Shown in pieces: positions 1 through 8,819 of a stretch of DNA of 64,000 nt (within the stretch, counting starts at the first letter, position 1; each line of letters opens with the position of its first letter). Source of the DNA: Halobacteroides halobius DSM 5150 (GTDB lineage: Bacteria; Bacillota; Halanaerobiia; Halobacteroidales; Halobacteroidaceae); assembly GCF_000328625.1 (NCBI RefSeq), contig NC_019978.1, positions 682,001-746,000 of the forward strand, given 5' to 3'. The notes beneath the pieces are model-generated. The model was not told the DNA's origin. It did no database searches and saw only the letters and a list, made by a program, of their open reading frames with translations. A program made the position numbers and the translations under genes.

Positions 1-1
1 T

Positions 2-727
2 CCAGATAAATTAACAAGTTTAAAGCAAAAGAAGAAAATAATATCTAGTTTAGGTATAGAAACAATTATTGATCAAGATTTTACTTTAGAATTTGCTAGG
101 CTTTCTTATCATGATTTTATTAAAAAATTAAATAATTATTGTACCATAAAAGAAATTATTGTGGGCCAAGATTTCAGTTGCGGTTACCAAGGAGTAGGAA
201 CTCCTAAAAAACTGGCTAAGCTAGGAGAAAAGAAGGGTTTTAATGTACAAGTAGTACCACCAATTAAAATAGATAATCAAGAAGTAGGTAGTACTAATAT
301 TAGGAAGTTAATTAAAAGTGGTAATCTAGTAGAGGTTAAGCAACAATTAGGCAGAAACTTTACTTTAGATGCTAAAGTAGTTAAAGGAGATCAACGGGGT
401 AGAGAGATAGGATTTCCAACTGCTAATTTAGAACCTGTTGTTAGTTATGCCTTACCTCCTGCTGGAGTTTATGCTTGTCAAGTTAAGTTGTCTGATAAGA
501 AATATTCAGGGATAGTTAATATAGGTTTAAGGCCTACATTTAATAAGGATGAACTATCTATTGAAGTACATCTTTTTGACTTTAATCAAAATATATATGG
601 AGTAAGATTAGAGTTAGAACTTATAGAATGGATCAGAAGTGAAAAGAAATATGAAACTAGCCAAGAATTAGTAGCCCAAATAAAGAAAGATGTTAAGCAA
701 GCAAAAAATATTTTAAATTACGCTTAA
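2..727 (+). CDS. ribF: Bifunctional riboflavin kinase/FAD synthetase, 5'-truncated by window edge
   Basis: Phosphorylates riboflavin to FMN and adenylates FMN to FAD in the cytoplasm. The frame is open from base 2, so the start lies outside the window. The visible N-terminal part ends the nucleotidyltransferase domain (IIVGQDFSCGYQGVGTP, then INIRKLI-type SSTxIR motif seen as STNIRKLI). The C-terminal half is the flavokinase domain, with GDQRGREIGFPTANL and GVYACQV and the NIGLRPTF motif. It lies directly upstream of rpsO, the usual ribF-rpsO-pnp order of Bacillota. No terminator is seen before rpsO, only a new promoter. Identification is secure; only the 5' end is missing. Confidence 0.95.
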   Translation, partial: PDKLTSLKQKKKIISSLGIETIIDQDFTLEFARLSYHDFIKKLNNYCTIKEIIVGQDFSCGYQGVGTPKKLAKLGEKKGFNVQVVPPIKIDNQEVGSTNIRKLIKSGNLVEVKQQLGRNFTLDAKVVKGDQRGREIGFPTANLEPVVSYALPPAGVYACQVKLSDKKYSGIVNIGLRPTFNKDELSIEVHLFDFNQNIYGVRLELELIEWIRSEKKYETSQELVAQIKKDVKQAKNILNYA

Positions 728-732
728 TCCAG

Positions 733-761
733 TTTACTTTTTTAGTTTAGTATGTTAAAAT
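733..761 (+). promoter_or_regulatory. Putative sigma-A promoter of rpsO
   Basis: A -35 like TTTACT (733-738), a 17-bp spacer and a -10 TAAAAT (756-761) preceded by TG at 753-754 (extended -10). It lies just after the ribF stop and would start transcription about 85 bases before rpsO, giving the ribosomal protein its own leader. Confidence 0.5.
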
Positions 762-797
762 TTAATTTGGAAGCAACCATTTACTAGGTTAGTTATT

Positions 798-843
798 CCT
801 CCGGTAATTAACTTGGTAATTGGGGGTTATAGTGCTAAGGAGG
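798..843 (+). promoter_or_regulatory. rpsO leader with alternative pairings of a CCTCC element
   Basis: CCTCC at 798-802 can pair with GGGGG at 822-826 (with AATT/AATT pairing nearby) or with the GGAGG of the ribosome binding site at 839-843. S15 is known to repress its own mRNA through leader structures in several bacteria. The use of this exact structure is inferred; only the complementarity is seen. Confidence 0.35.
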
Positions 844-851
844 TGAAAGTT

Positions 852-1118
852 ATGTTATCTAAAGAAAAAAGACAAGAAATTATTGAAGAGTACGGTGTAC
901 ATGAAAATGATACTGGTTCTGCACAAGTCCAAGTTGCTTTATTAACAGCTCGAATTGACCAACTTACTGATCATTTAGAGAATAATCATCAAGATCATGA
1001 TTCTAGACGTGGTTTAATGAAGATGGTTGGTAAAAGGAAGAAGTTTTTAACTTATTTAAAAAATAATAAGATTGAAGTTTATCGTGAGCTGATTGGTAAA
1101 TTAGGACTAAGAGGTTAG
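852..1118 (+). CDS. rpsO: 30S ribosomal protein S15
   Basis: Primary 16S rRNA-binding protein of the small-subunit platform. It is 88 residues, the usual S15 length, with the family pattern [14 protein letters not shown] near residue 23 and [19 protein letters not shown] from about residue 48. ATG at 852 is chosen over an in-frame TTG at 813 because a strong AAGGAGGTGA lies just before it and family members begin at this point. The gene has its own promoter and is followed by a strong terminator, so it can be expressed apart from pnp. Confidence 0.97.
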   Translation: MLSKEKRQEIIEEYGVHENDTGSAQVQVALLTARIDQLTDHLENNHQDHDSRRGLMKMVGKRKKFLTYLKNNKIEVYRELIGKLGLRG

Positions 1119-1127
1119 TCTAGTGTT

Positions 1128-1156
1128 AAGAGCGGGAAATCCCGCTCTTATATTTT
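1128..1156 (+). terminator. Rho-independent terminator after rpsO
   Basis: Stem AAGAGCGGG (1128-1136) pairs with CCCGCTCTT (1141-1149) around a short AAAT loop, followed by ATATTTT. It separates rpsO from pnp. Confidence 0.9.
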
Positions 1157-1234
1157 AGGAAATGTATAATTTTCCTGAAAAAAATCAAAATATTAAATAA
1201 AGATTAGATTGTTGGAAAGGAAGGGGATAGATTT

Positions 1235-3352
1235 ATGGCACAAAAATGGTCAATGGAGCTTGGCGGTTCCAATTTAACAATTGAAACAGGAGAATTGGCT
1301 CAACAAGCTAATGGGTCAGTTTTAGTACGTTATGGTGATACCGTAGTATTAGTTACGGCAACTATGTCTGATCCAAGACCTGGAATTAATTATTTTCCTT
1401 TAATGGTTAACTATGAAGAAAGATTATATGCTGTAGGAAAGATTCCAGGAGGTTTTATTAAACGAGAGGGTAGACCGAGTGATGCGGCAACATTAACTGC
1501 AAGATTGATTGATCGTCCGTTACGTCCTTTATTTCCAGAAGGATTTAGACATGATGTTCAGGTAGTAGCTACTGTTTTATCAGTTGATTCAGATAATGCT
1601 CCAGATATTGCAGCTATGATTGGAGCTTCTGCTGCGTTAGCAATCTCTGATATTCCATTTGAAGCACCAATTGGTGGGGTTAGAGTAGGTTTGGTTGATG
1701 GAGAATATATGATTAATCCTACTATAGCACAAATGAAAGAAACTAAGATTGATTTAACGGTTGCAGGAACTGAAGAGGCAGTTATGATGGTAGAAGCTGG
1801 TGCTAATGAAGCAACAGAAGAGGAAGTAATTGAAGCTATTGAATTTGGGCATCAAACAATCAAGGAAATTGTTAAATTAGAAAAAGAAATGGTAGCTGAA
1901 ATCGGAAAAGAAAAAGCTGATGTTGAATTAGAGATTATAGATCGACCAGAAATTGAAGAAGAAGTCAAAGACTATGTTGGAGATGATTTAAAAGAAGCTT
2001 TACAAACTAAAGTTAAAGCTAAAAGAAGTAAGCAAATTAGTGCGGTTAAAGAAGATACCAAAAAATACTTTGCTGACAAATATGATGATGCAGAAGATTT
2101 AGATGAAATTAAAGAGGTAGTCAGTAATACATTAGATAAGATTATAAAGAATGTAATTAGAAGCTTGGTTATTGAAGAAGGTACTCGAATTGATGGACGA
2201 GATTTAGATGAGGTGCGTCCAATTTGGAGTAAAGTTGATCTATTACCTCGAGCTCATGGGTCTGGAGTCTTTACTCGGGGCCAAACTCAAGCAATGACAG
2301 TAGCTACTTTAGGTGCTGTAGGGGATGAGCAAGTTTTAGATGGGTTAGAAGAAAAAGAATCTAAACGATATATGCATCATTATAATTTTCCTCCTTATAG
2401 TGTAGGGGAGACTAATCCATTACGCTCACCAGGCAGAAGAGAAATTGGACATGGTACTTTAGGAGAGAGGGCTTTAAGGCCAATGATTCCAAATAGTGAT
2501 GAATTCCCATATACACTTAGATTAGTTTCTGAAGTATTATCTTCTAATGGTTCTACTTCACAGGCTAGTATTTGTGGAAGTACTTTAGCTTTAATGGATG
2601 CAGGAGTTCCAATTAAGGCTCCAGTATCAGGAATTGCTATGGGACTAATTAAAGCAGATGATGAAGTTGCTATTTTAACTGATATCCAAGGAATAGAAGA
2701 TCACAATGGTGATATGGACTTTAAAGTAGCAGGAACTAAAGATGGAATTACTGCTTTACAATTAGATATTAAAATCAAAGGTATTTCTAAGGAAATATTA
2801 GCCAGAGGTTTAGAGCAAGCTAGAAAAGGTAGACTTCATATTTTAGATAAAATGTTAGAGACAATAGACCAACCTAGAACTGAAAAATCTGAATATGCTC
2901 CTGCAATTATGACTTTAAAGATTGATGAAGATAAGATTAAAGATGTAATTGGAAAAGGTGGTAAGACGATTAAGGGAATTATTGATGAAACAGGAGTTAA
3001 GATTGATATAGAAGATGATGGAACTATCTATATAGCCGCTGAAGATCAGGCAAGCGGTAAAGAAGCTAGAAAGATAATTGAGAATTTAACAAAAGAAATT
3101 GAAGTAGGGCAATATCATATGGGGACAGTAAAACGAACTACTGATTTTGGAGCTTTTGTAGAAATCGTCCCTGGAAAAGAAGGTTTACTTCATATTTCTG
3201 AATTAGCTGACCGACATGTTAAGAAAGTAGAGAATATTGTTAAAAAAGATGATGAGTTGTTAGTTAAAGTAATTGATATTGATGATCGAGGTAGAATTAG
3301 TTTATCCCGTAAGCAAGCGTTAGAAGAGCAAGAAGAGCGTGAGAATAATTAA
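1235..3352 (+). CDS. pnp: Polyribonucleotide nucleotidyltransferase (PNPase)
   Basis: Phosphorolytic 3'-5' exoribonuclease that degrades mRNA; a trimer and usual part of RNA-decay complexes. It is 705 residues, the normal length. Two RNase PH-like domains flank an alpha-helical linker. They are followed by a KH domain ([17 protein letters not shown]) and a C-terminal S1 domain ([21 protein letters not shown]). The ATG at 1235 follows GGAAAGGAAGGGG. It sits after rpsO as in most Bacillota and has its own terminator. Confidence 0.97.
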   Translation: MAQKWSMELGGSNLTIETGELAQQANGSVLVRYGDTVVLVTATMSDPRPGINYFPLMVNYEERLYAVGKIPGGFIKREGRPSDAATLTARLIDRPLRPLFPEGFRHDVQVVATVLSVDSDNAPDIAAMIGASAALAISDIPFEAPIGGVRVGLVDGEYMINPTIAQMKETKIDLTVAGTEEAVMMVEAGANEATEEEVIEAIEFGHQTIKEIVKLEKEMVAEIGKEKADVELEIIDRPEIEEEVKDYVGDDLKEALQTKVKAKRSKQISAVKEDTKKYFADKYDDAEDLDEIKEVVSNTLDKIIKNVIRSLVIEEGTRIDGRDLDEVRPIWSKVDLLPRAHGSGVFTRGQTQAMTVATLGAVGDEQVLDGLEEKESKRYMHHYNFPPYSVGETNPLRSPGRREIGHGTLGERALRPMIPNSDEFPYTLRLVSEVLSSNGSTSQASICGSTLALMDAGVPIKAPVSGIAMGLIKADDEVAILTDIQGIEDHNGDMDFKVAGTKDGITALQLDIKIKGISKEILARGLEQARKGRLHILDKMLETIDQPRTEKSEYAPAIMTLKIDEDKIKDVIGKGGKTIKGIIDETGVKIDIEDDGTIYIAAEDQASGKEARKIIENLTKEIEVGQYHMGTVKRTTDFGAFVEIVPGKEGLLHISELADRHVKKVENIVKKDDELLVKVIDIDDRGRISLSRKQALEEQEERENN

Positions 3353-3364
3353 ATAAATGGGAAC

Positions 3365-3405
3365 AAAACATAAACTAGATTGCTTCTGGTTTATGTTTTT
3401 ATTTT
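3365..3405 (+). terminator. Terminator after pnp
   Basis: AAAACATAAACTAG (3365-3378) pairs with CTGGTTTATGTTTT (3386-3399), with one G-T pair, and is followed by TATTTTAT. Confidence 0.75.
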
Positions 3406-3429
3406 ATATTTATTTTTAGAGGTGATAAA

Positions 3430-4269
3430 ATGAAATTTGGCATACATGCTTCAATTGCTGGTGGGATTGATCAGGCAGTTCTTAGAGCTGCTAAATTAGA
3501 GTGTGGTACACTACAGATTTTTTCTACAAATCCTAGAGGATGGAAGTCAAGAGAGATAAGTGACGATGAAGTAAGCAAGTTGCAGCATAATTTAGTGGAG
3601 AATAATATAGCCCCACTTGTGATACATACTCCTTATTTATTAAATTTAGCTTCACCTAAAGAGGAATTATATAATAAATCAATTACAGCTTTAAAGCAAG
3701 GGGTTAAAAGAGCAGATAAATTAGGAGCTAAGTATCTTGTGTTACATCCAGGTAGTCATACAGGCTCAGGAATTGAGGCTGGCATAAAAAGAATTGGCGC
3801 CGGTTTAAAGCAAGTTATTTCTGAGACTAAGCCAGAGGTTATGATCCTATTAGAAAATGTAGCAGGAAGAGGGACATCTATAGGAGCTTCATTTGAAGAG
3901 TTAGCAAAGATTATTTCGTTGGTTGATGATTCTAAAAAGTTAGGAATTTGTTTTGATACTTGCCATGGTTTTGCAGCTGGTTATGACTTAAGAAATAAAA
4001 ATGAAGTTGATAAGATTTTATCTCAAGTTGATAGTATCTTTGGGATAGACAAGCTGGGGGTTATCCATGCTAATGACTCTAAAGGAGCTTTTGATTCTAA
4101 TAAGGACCGGCATGAACACATTGGCCAAGGGAAGATTGGATTATCAGGTTTTAGAAATTTATTAAATCATCCTTTGCTAACAGATAAAACAGTTATTTTA
4201 GAGACGCCAGTAAATGATGAGGGTAATGATAAACATAATTTAGCTACTCTTCGTAGTTTAGTAAATTAA
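3430..4269 (+). CDS. nfo: Deoxyribonuclease IV (AP endonuclease, Nfo family)
   Basis: Cuts 5' of abasic sites in base-excision repair; a TIM-barrel enzyme with three zinc ions. It is 279 residues, typical for the family. Metal-ligand motifs are visible: VLHPGSH, LLENVAGRGTSIG, CFDTCHGFAAGYDL, VIHANDSKGAFDSNKDRHEH and ILETP. ATG at 3430 follows AGAGGTGATAAA. It stands alone between two terminator or intergenic regions. In spore formers this enzyme often repairs DNA during germination; that role here is inferred. Confidence 0.95.
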   Translation: MKFGIHASIAGGIDQAVLRAAKLECGTLQIFSTNPRGWKSREISDDEVSKLQHNLVENNIAPLVIHTPYLLNLASPKEELYNKSITALKQGVKRADKLGAKYLVLHPGSHTGSGIEAGIKRIGAGLKQVISETKPEVMILLENVAGRGTSIGASFEELAKIISLVDDSKKLGICFDTCHGFAAGYDLRNKNEVDKILSQVDSIFGIDKLGVIHANDSKGAFDSNKDRHEHIGQGKIGLSGFRNLLNHPLLTDKTVILETPVNDEGNDKHNLATLRSLVN

Positions 4270-4361
4270 TACATGATTTTTAAGTATAAATTTTTAAATT
4301 TTAATAGGATTTTATCTGAGAATATAGAATTATACTATTAAGAAGGGAGGAATAGTTTGTT

Positions 4362-5297
4362 GTGAGAAAATCATTGGTAATGGTTTTGTTATGTCTTATG
4401 TTTGTTTTGCTAATCAGTCAAACAGGTTTAGCAACCCCAAGATTTGCGGTAAAAATAATTTATACTGTTCAACAGGGAGATGCATTAGTAGAATTAGCTA
4501 ATCAATTTGGTGTTAGCGTAAGAAGAATTAGAAGGGTTAATGGTTTGAATAAGAGTGAATTTATAAGGTATGGTCAAAAGTTAGTAATACCTCAAGAAAC
4601 TAGTATTCTATCTAGTGAGGTTTCTAAGAATGAGAACCTTTATTATTCTTTTTATCGTCCCCAAGAGAGGTTGGCCAAATATAAGTTAGATTGTAACGGA
4701 AAATATGAGGTTACCATTGTTAAGGAGACTACTCCAAATATTGATACTAGTGATCTAAGAACTTTAGAGTATTATATAAAAAGAGGAGATAACTTATATG
4801 AGCTAGCTAATGAATTTAATACTAGTGTAGCTGTAGTTAAGAAGATAAATAATCTTGACTCAAATATAATTAGATTAGGTAAAAAAATTGAGTTACCAAT
4901 TAATAATTTAACTCCTAAAGAAGTAATATATCGGACCATTAGTGATAGAGAGTTTGAGTTATTAGCTAGATTAATTCACGCTGAATCTAGAGGGGAACCA
5001 TATATTGGACAAGTTGCTGTAGGTGCTGTATTATTAAATAGAGTTATTAGTCCATCTTTTCCGGATAATATTAGAGATGTTATTTATCAGCCAGGTCAAT
5101 TTAGTCCAGTAGCTAATGGTCAAATAAATTTAGAACCTAATGCTACTTCATATCGGGCAGCTAGAGCTGCTTTAAGAGGTCAGGATCCTACTCGTGGTGC
5201 TTGTTATTTTTATAATCCAGATACCGCTAGATATTTATGGTGGTTTGAAACTAGAGAAATAGTAGTTGAAATTGGAAATCATGTTTTTGCAAAGTAA
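4362..5297 (+). CDS. LysM-containing SleB-type cell wall hydrolase, two LysM
   Basis: Probable secreted peptidoglycan hydrolase. An N-terminal signal peptide (about residues 1-25) is followed by LysM 1 (about 34-76, YTVQQGDALVELANQFGV), LysM 2 (about 143-186, YYIKRGDNLYELANEFN) and a C-terminal hydrolase_2/SleB domain (ELLARLIHAESRGEPYIGQ and the catalytic Glu in HAESRGEP). In Bacillus SleB is the spore-cortex lytic enzyme. GTG at 4362 is supported by GGGAGG 11 bases upstream. It is a paralogue of the next gene; its LysM copies are diverged, unlike those of the neighbour. Spore or vegetative role cannot be decided from sequence. Confidence 0.88.
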   Translation: MRKSLVMVLLCLMFVLLISQTGLATPRFAVKIIYTVQQGDALVELANQFGVSVRRIRRVNGLNKSEFIRYGQKLVIPQETSILSSEVSKNENLYYSFYRPQERLAKYKLDCNGKYEVTIVKETTPNIDTSDLRTLEYYIKRGDNLYELANEFNTSVAVVKKINNLDSNIIRLGKKIELPINNLTPKEVIYRTISDREFELLARLIHAESRGEPYIGQVAVGAVLLNRVISPSFPDNIRDVIYQPGQFSPVANGQINLEPNATSYRAARAALRGQDPTRGACYFYNPDTARYLWWFETREIVVEIGNHVFAK

Positions 5298-5337
5298 TCC
5301 TTTAGTCTCCCATTGGGAGGTTAAAGGATTTTTTAGT
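5298..5337 (+). terminator. Terminator between the two SleB-type genes
   Basis: TCCTTTAGTCTCCC pairs with GGGAGGTTAAAGGA around CATT-like loop bases, followed by TTTTTTAG. It ends transcription of the first hydrolase gene. Confidence 0.9.
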
Positions 5338-5414
5338 TTACAATAACTACCATTGCTAATTAAGAGAGGTTATAATAAAATTATGGTACGATTTAGTTTA
5401 AAGGAGGTGTAATT

Positions 5415-6344
5415 TTGTCGCGTAAATTGACTATTGTAGTTAGTTTAGTTATGCTGGTAATTATGTTATCTGTTATGAATGTACAAGCTGCTTCCTTTAA
5501 TTATTATGGAGTTCAGTCGGGAGATACGTTATATGAGTTAGCAAATCAATTTAAGACATCAGTACAAAAGTTAAAAGATATTAACAGCTTAGAGACTAAC
5601 TATCTTTATGTGGGCCAAAAGTTAAAAGTCCCAGTAGATAATAGTAGTAAATTATACACAGTCAAATCAGGAGATACGTTATACGAGTTAGCAAATCAAT
5701 TTAAGATATCTGTACAAAAGCTAAAAGATATTAATAGCTTAGAGACTAACTATCTTTATGTGGGCCAAAAGTTAAAAGTCCCAGTGGATAATAGTAGTAA
5801 ACTATATACAGTTCAGTCGGGAGATACGTTATACGAGTTAGCAAATCAATTTAAGACATCGGTACAAAAGTTAAAAGATATTAACAGATTAGAGACTAAT
5901 TATCTTTATGTGGGCCAAAAGCTGAAGTTGCCGCAAGCTAAAGTTATTCAAGCTACTGCTAGTCTTAATGAAAAGACTAAGGTTAAGATATCACAAGAAG
6001 AATTAAAGTTATTAACTAGAGCTGTTTATTCTGAAGCAAGAGGAGAACCATATAGTGGCCAAGTAGCTGTAGCAGCTGTAATTTTAAATAGAGTTGAGCA
6101 TGCTGGATTTCCTGATACAATAAGAGGTGTGATCTTTGAACCTTGGGCTTTTACAGCTGTTCATAATGGCCAATACTGGTTAAACCCAAATAAGACTGCT
6201 AGAAAAGCAGCACTGGATGCTGTTAAAGGTTGGGACCCTACTGGAGGAGCTATTTTTTATTATAATCCAGCCAAGGTAACTTCTAATTGGATTTATACCA
6301 GAGAAGTAGTCAAAAAAATTGGAGATCATTATTTTGCAATTTAA
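5415..6344 (+). CDS. LysM-containing SleB-type cell wall hydrolase, three near-identical LysM
   Basis: Probable secreted peptidoglycan hydrolase, paralogous to the gene before it. A signal peptide (1-26) is followed by three LysM domains of 50 residues each (about 31-180) that are nearly identical, then a hydrolase_2/SleB domain (ELKLLTRAVYSEARGEPYSGQ, catalytic Glu in SEARGEP). The TTG start at 5415 is supported by AAGGAGGT seven bases upstream. Near-identity of the LysM repeats points to recent tandem duplication or gene conversion. It is followed by a terminator shared with the convergent cwlD. Confidence 0.88.
   Translation: MSRKLTIVVSLVMLVIMLSVMNVQAASFNYYGVQSGDTLYELANQFKTSVQKLKDINSLETNYLYVGQKLKVPVDNSSKLYTVKSGDTLYELANQFKISVQKLKDINSLETNYLYVGQKLKVPVDNSSKLYTVQSGDTLYELANQFKTSVQKLKDINRLETNYLYVGQKLKLPQAKVIQATASLNEKTKVKISQEELKLLTRAVYSEARGEPYSGQVAVAAVILNRVEHAGFPDTIRGVIFEPWAFTAVHNGQYWLNPNKTARKAALDAVKGWDPTGGAIFYYNPAKVTSNWIYTREVVKKIGDHYFAI
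5506..5955 (+). repeat. Three tandem 150-bp LysM-coding repeats
   Basis: Three consecutive 150-bp units encode SGDTLYELANQFK-x-SVQKL repeats. The heptamer TGGGCCAAAAG recurs at 5611, 5761 and 5911, exactly 150 bp apart, and most bases between units are identical. Confidence 0.9.
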
Positions 6345-6353
6345 GAAGTTAGT

Positions 6354-6381
6354 AAAGAGGGCCAATGGCCCTCTTTTATAA
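6354..6381 (+). terminator. Terminator after the LysM-SleB gene
   Basis: AAAGAGGGCC (6354-6363) pairs with GGCCCTCTTT (6367-6376), loop AAT, followed by TATAATTTT. The stem contains a GGGCCAA copy and a near-inverted copy. It may also stop the convergent cwlD transcript, though its T-run on the other strand is weak. Confidence 0.85.
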
Positions 6382-6392
6382 TTTTGATGAGA

Positions 6393-7076
6393 TTAATTTT
6401 CTAGTTGGTTATTTAAGTAATTAATAACCCCTTTTCCAATTGCGCGAGCAATTTTTTCTTGTTTTTTGGGGTTTGTAATTCTATTACGGTCTTGGGAGTT
6501 ACTAATGAATCCAACTTCTATAATTACAGCAGGAATTTTAGTCTTTTTTAAAAGATAGTAAGAGGCTGATTTAATTTGACGATGATTTTGGGGTTGAATT
6601 GCTATTAATTGCTTTTGAATTGCTGCTGCTAGTTTTTTTCCTTGTTTATCATCAGAAGCATAGAAAGTTTGGCCCCCAAAAGAGCTGGAGCTAGGAAAAC
6701 TATTAACATGAATGCTAACTAATAGATCTGCTTTATTTTGGTTTGCTACTTTAACCCGATGTCGAATATCTTTATTACGATCATCTTGATATAATCTATC
6801 TTCTGTGCGAGTCATGATTAAGTTAAAATTACCTCGACTTAGAAAATTAGCTAATTTTTTAGCGATAGCTAGATTGATATTTTTCTCTAACACTCCATTT
6901 TTATGTGTACCTGGATCAACTCCTCCGTGTCCAGCGTCAATTATAATTGTTCTTTTAAGTTGTGAAGTAGTAGGTTTGCTTTTGATCACCCATGTAATTC
7001 CAGAACTTAATAAAAAAATACTAATTAATATTAACATAATAATTGGAATAGAAATAAAATAAAGTCTTCTTTTCAT
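6393..7076 (-). CDS. cwlD: N-acetylmuramoyl-L-alanine amidase, CwlD-like
   Basis: Cleaves the amide between muramic acid and the stem peptide; in Bacillus CwlD works with PdaA to form muramic-delta-lactam in spore cortex. It is 227 residues: an N-terminal membrane anchor (about 5-31) and an Amidase_3 domain. Zinc and catalytic motifs are seen: IDAGHGG (46-52), the Glu in LEKNINLA, SIHVNSF and IIEVGFISN. ATG at 7076 is preferred to one at 7085 because AAAGGA lies at the right distance only for the former. It is convergent with the SleB gene and divergent from the deacetylase genes. Confidence 0.88.
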   Translation of the reverse strand: MKRRLYFISIPIIMLILISIFLLSSGITWVIKSKPTTSQLKRTIIIDAGHGGVDPGTHKNGVLEKNINLAIAKKLANFLSRGNFNLIMTRTEDRLYQDDRNKDIRHRVKVANQNKADLLVSIHVNSFPSSSSFGGQTFYASDDKQGKKLAAAIQKQLIAIQPQNHRQIKSASYYLLKKTKIPAVIIEVGFISNSQDRNRITNPKKQEKIARAIGKGVINYLNNQLEN

Positions 7077-7293
7077 TATAATCATCCTTTATCCAAACTT
7101 AAATTTTATTTCAAGAGCCTGCCTTATAAAAGTTATATTGTGAGATATTTATTATATGTCCAGTAAAATATTCCAAGAAGATTAAATGGTTTACTTTAAG
7201 ATAGAATCTTCATTTTCGTTAGAGTGTAAGTGATATTTCCTTCTTGACTTGAATAAATAGATAGCAAGGGATATTGAAGAAGGAGGTTCAACT

Positions 7294-8064
7294 ATGACTA
7301 TTGAGTTTAGTAAATATGATCTATTAATTTTGTGTTTGATACTAAGTATTAGTTTCTTTTTGTTAGGATTAACAGTAGATAATTCCTATTTACAAGAAGC
7401 AATTAAAGTAAATAGTGAGAGATTAGTACCAATTTATAAAGTTAATACTGATCAGAAAAAAGTAGCAATCACTTTAGATGGAATGTGGGGGGCAAAAAAG
7501 ACTCCTCAATTATTACAAATTTTTAGGAAGTATGATGTAAAGATAACTTTCTTTTTTGGTGGTAACTGGTTAGAGGAGAATCCTAACCTGGTTAAAGAAA
7601 TAGCTGCTAGTGGTCATGAGGTAGAAAATCATAGTTATACCCATCCTCATATGACAAAATTAGGAGTCAATTCAATAAAAAAAGAATTGCAACGAACGAG
7701 TGAATTAATTGAGAAATTAACAGGAGAAAAACCAAATTTATTTAGACCTCCCTTTGGAGAGTATGATAATCAGTTAATCAAGACTTGTCGTAATTTAGGG
7801 TATCATGTTATTCAATGGAGTATTGATTCTTTAGACTGGAAGGATGTTAGTGCCGATTTTATTGTTAATCGAGTACTAAAAAATGTAAGTTCAGGGGATA
7901 TTATTTTAATGCATAATAATGGTGCTAACACACCACAAGCTTTAGAAAAATTAATTCCTAAATTACAGCAGAAGGGTTATGAAATTGTTCCTGTATCAGA
8001 ATTGATTTATCAGGAGAATTATTATATTGAACCACATAATGGATTACAAAAAAAGGTTAGATGA
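7294..8064 (+). CDS. Polysaccharide deacetylase, PdaB-like, with altered first motif
   Basis: NodB-fold membrane-anchored protein that probably acts on spore peptidoglycan. A membrane segment lies at about residues 9-29. Motif 1 reads TLDGMWG (60-66): the catalytic-base Asp is kept but the second, metal-binding Asp of TFDD is Gly. Motif 2 HSYTH (113-117) and motif 3 RPPFGEYD are intact, as is the late DIILMH. PdaB-type spore proteins are known to deviate at motif 1. ATG at 7294 follows GAAGGAGG. The next gene is a related protein 9 bp downstream, so the two form one unit. Confidence 0.82.
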   Translation: MTIEFSKYDLLILCLILSISFFLLGLTVDNSYLQEAIKVNSERLVPIYKVNTDQKKVAITLDGMWGAKKTPQLLQIFRKYDVKITFFFGGNWLEENPNLVKEIAASGHEVENHSYTHPHMTKLGVNSIKKELQRTSELIEKLTGEKPNLFRPPFGEYDNQLIKTCRNLGYHVIQWSIDSLDWKDVSADFIVNRVLKNVSSGDIILMHNNGANTPQALEKLIPKLQQKGYEIVPVSELIYQENYYIEPHNGLQKKVR

Positions 8065-8073
8065 GGTGGTAAA

Positions 8074-8811
8074 ATGTCCAAACGAAAAATTAAATTTTTT
8101 TACTTACCTTTTAATCGTGATGTCGTTTTTGGCTTACTATGTATGTTTATTTTACTTAGTTTTGGGTTGATAAATCTCTTAGACTCTCCGGCTAAAGTTG
8201 AACAGCCTGTCTTTCAACAAGAAGTTAAGCCTTATTATCACGGGCCAACAGATAAACAGAAGGTAGCTTTAACAATTAATGTAGCTTGGGGCCAAGAGTA
8301 TTTACCAAAGATGTTGGATACATTAGATAAGTATGATGTAAAAGCAACTTTCTTTTTTGTTGGTACATGGGTAAAGAAATTTCCTGAATTAGTTAAAGAA
8401 ATAAAAAAAAGAGGACATGAATTAGGTAATCATGGAATTAAACACCTTCATCCTAAACAGTTATCAAAAGATAAGTTAATCAATTTAATTAAAGAAAATG
8501 AAAAATTAATTCAAAAAGTAGCTGATTATAAGACAGATTTATTTGCTCCTCCTTATGGGGAAGTTGATAAGCAGGTAGCTCAGGTTGCTGCAGAAATAGG
8601 TTATAAAACAATTATGTGGAGTACCGATACTATTGATTGGCAACGTCCTAGCTCCCAAGTGATTATTAAGCGGGTCTTAAATAAAATAGAAGCAGGCGGG
8701 ATTGTACTGATGCACCCTACAAAACCAACAGCTAAGGCATTACCTACTATAATTAATAAACTCGAAGATAAAGGATATAGCTTAGTAACTGTTTCCCAAT
8801 TATTGGAGTAG
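8074..8811 (+). CDS. Polysaccharide deacetylase-like protein lacking catalytic Asp (YlxY-like)
   Basis: NodB-fold protein with an N-terminal membrane anchor (about residues 17-36). Motif 1 reads TINVAWG (67-73), so both Asp residues of TFDD are gone, and motif 3 is APPYG rather than RPPYG. The His pair HGIKH (120-124) and IVLMHP remain. Bacillus YlxY, found beside pnp, has the same NVAWG sequence, which supports orthology and an old loss of normal activity. The second gene of a pair with the deacetylase homologue upstream. It may be a binding or scaffold protein; that is inference. Confidence 0.78.
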   Translation: MSKRKIKFFYLPFNRDVVFGLLCMFILLSFGLINLLDSPAKVEQPVFQQEVKPYYHGPTDKQKVALTINVAWGQEYLPKMLDTLDKYDVKATFFFVGTWVKKFPELVKEIKKRGHELGNHGIKHLHPKQLSKDKLINLIKENEKLIQKVADYKTDLFAPPYGEVDKQVAQVAAEIGYKTIMWSTDTIDWQRPSSQVIIKRVLNKIEAGGIVLMHPTKPTAKALPTIINKLEDKGYSLVTVSQLLE

Positions 8812-8819
8812 TGGTTAAA

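Noticed and set aside
7150-7158. CATATAATA on the minus strand as a sporulation-sigma -10 for cwlD.
   Set aside because: The hexamer fits, but no matching -35 element at the proper distance was found.
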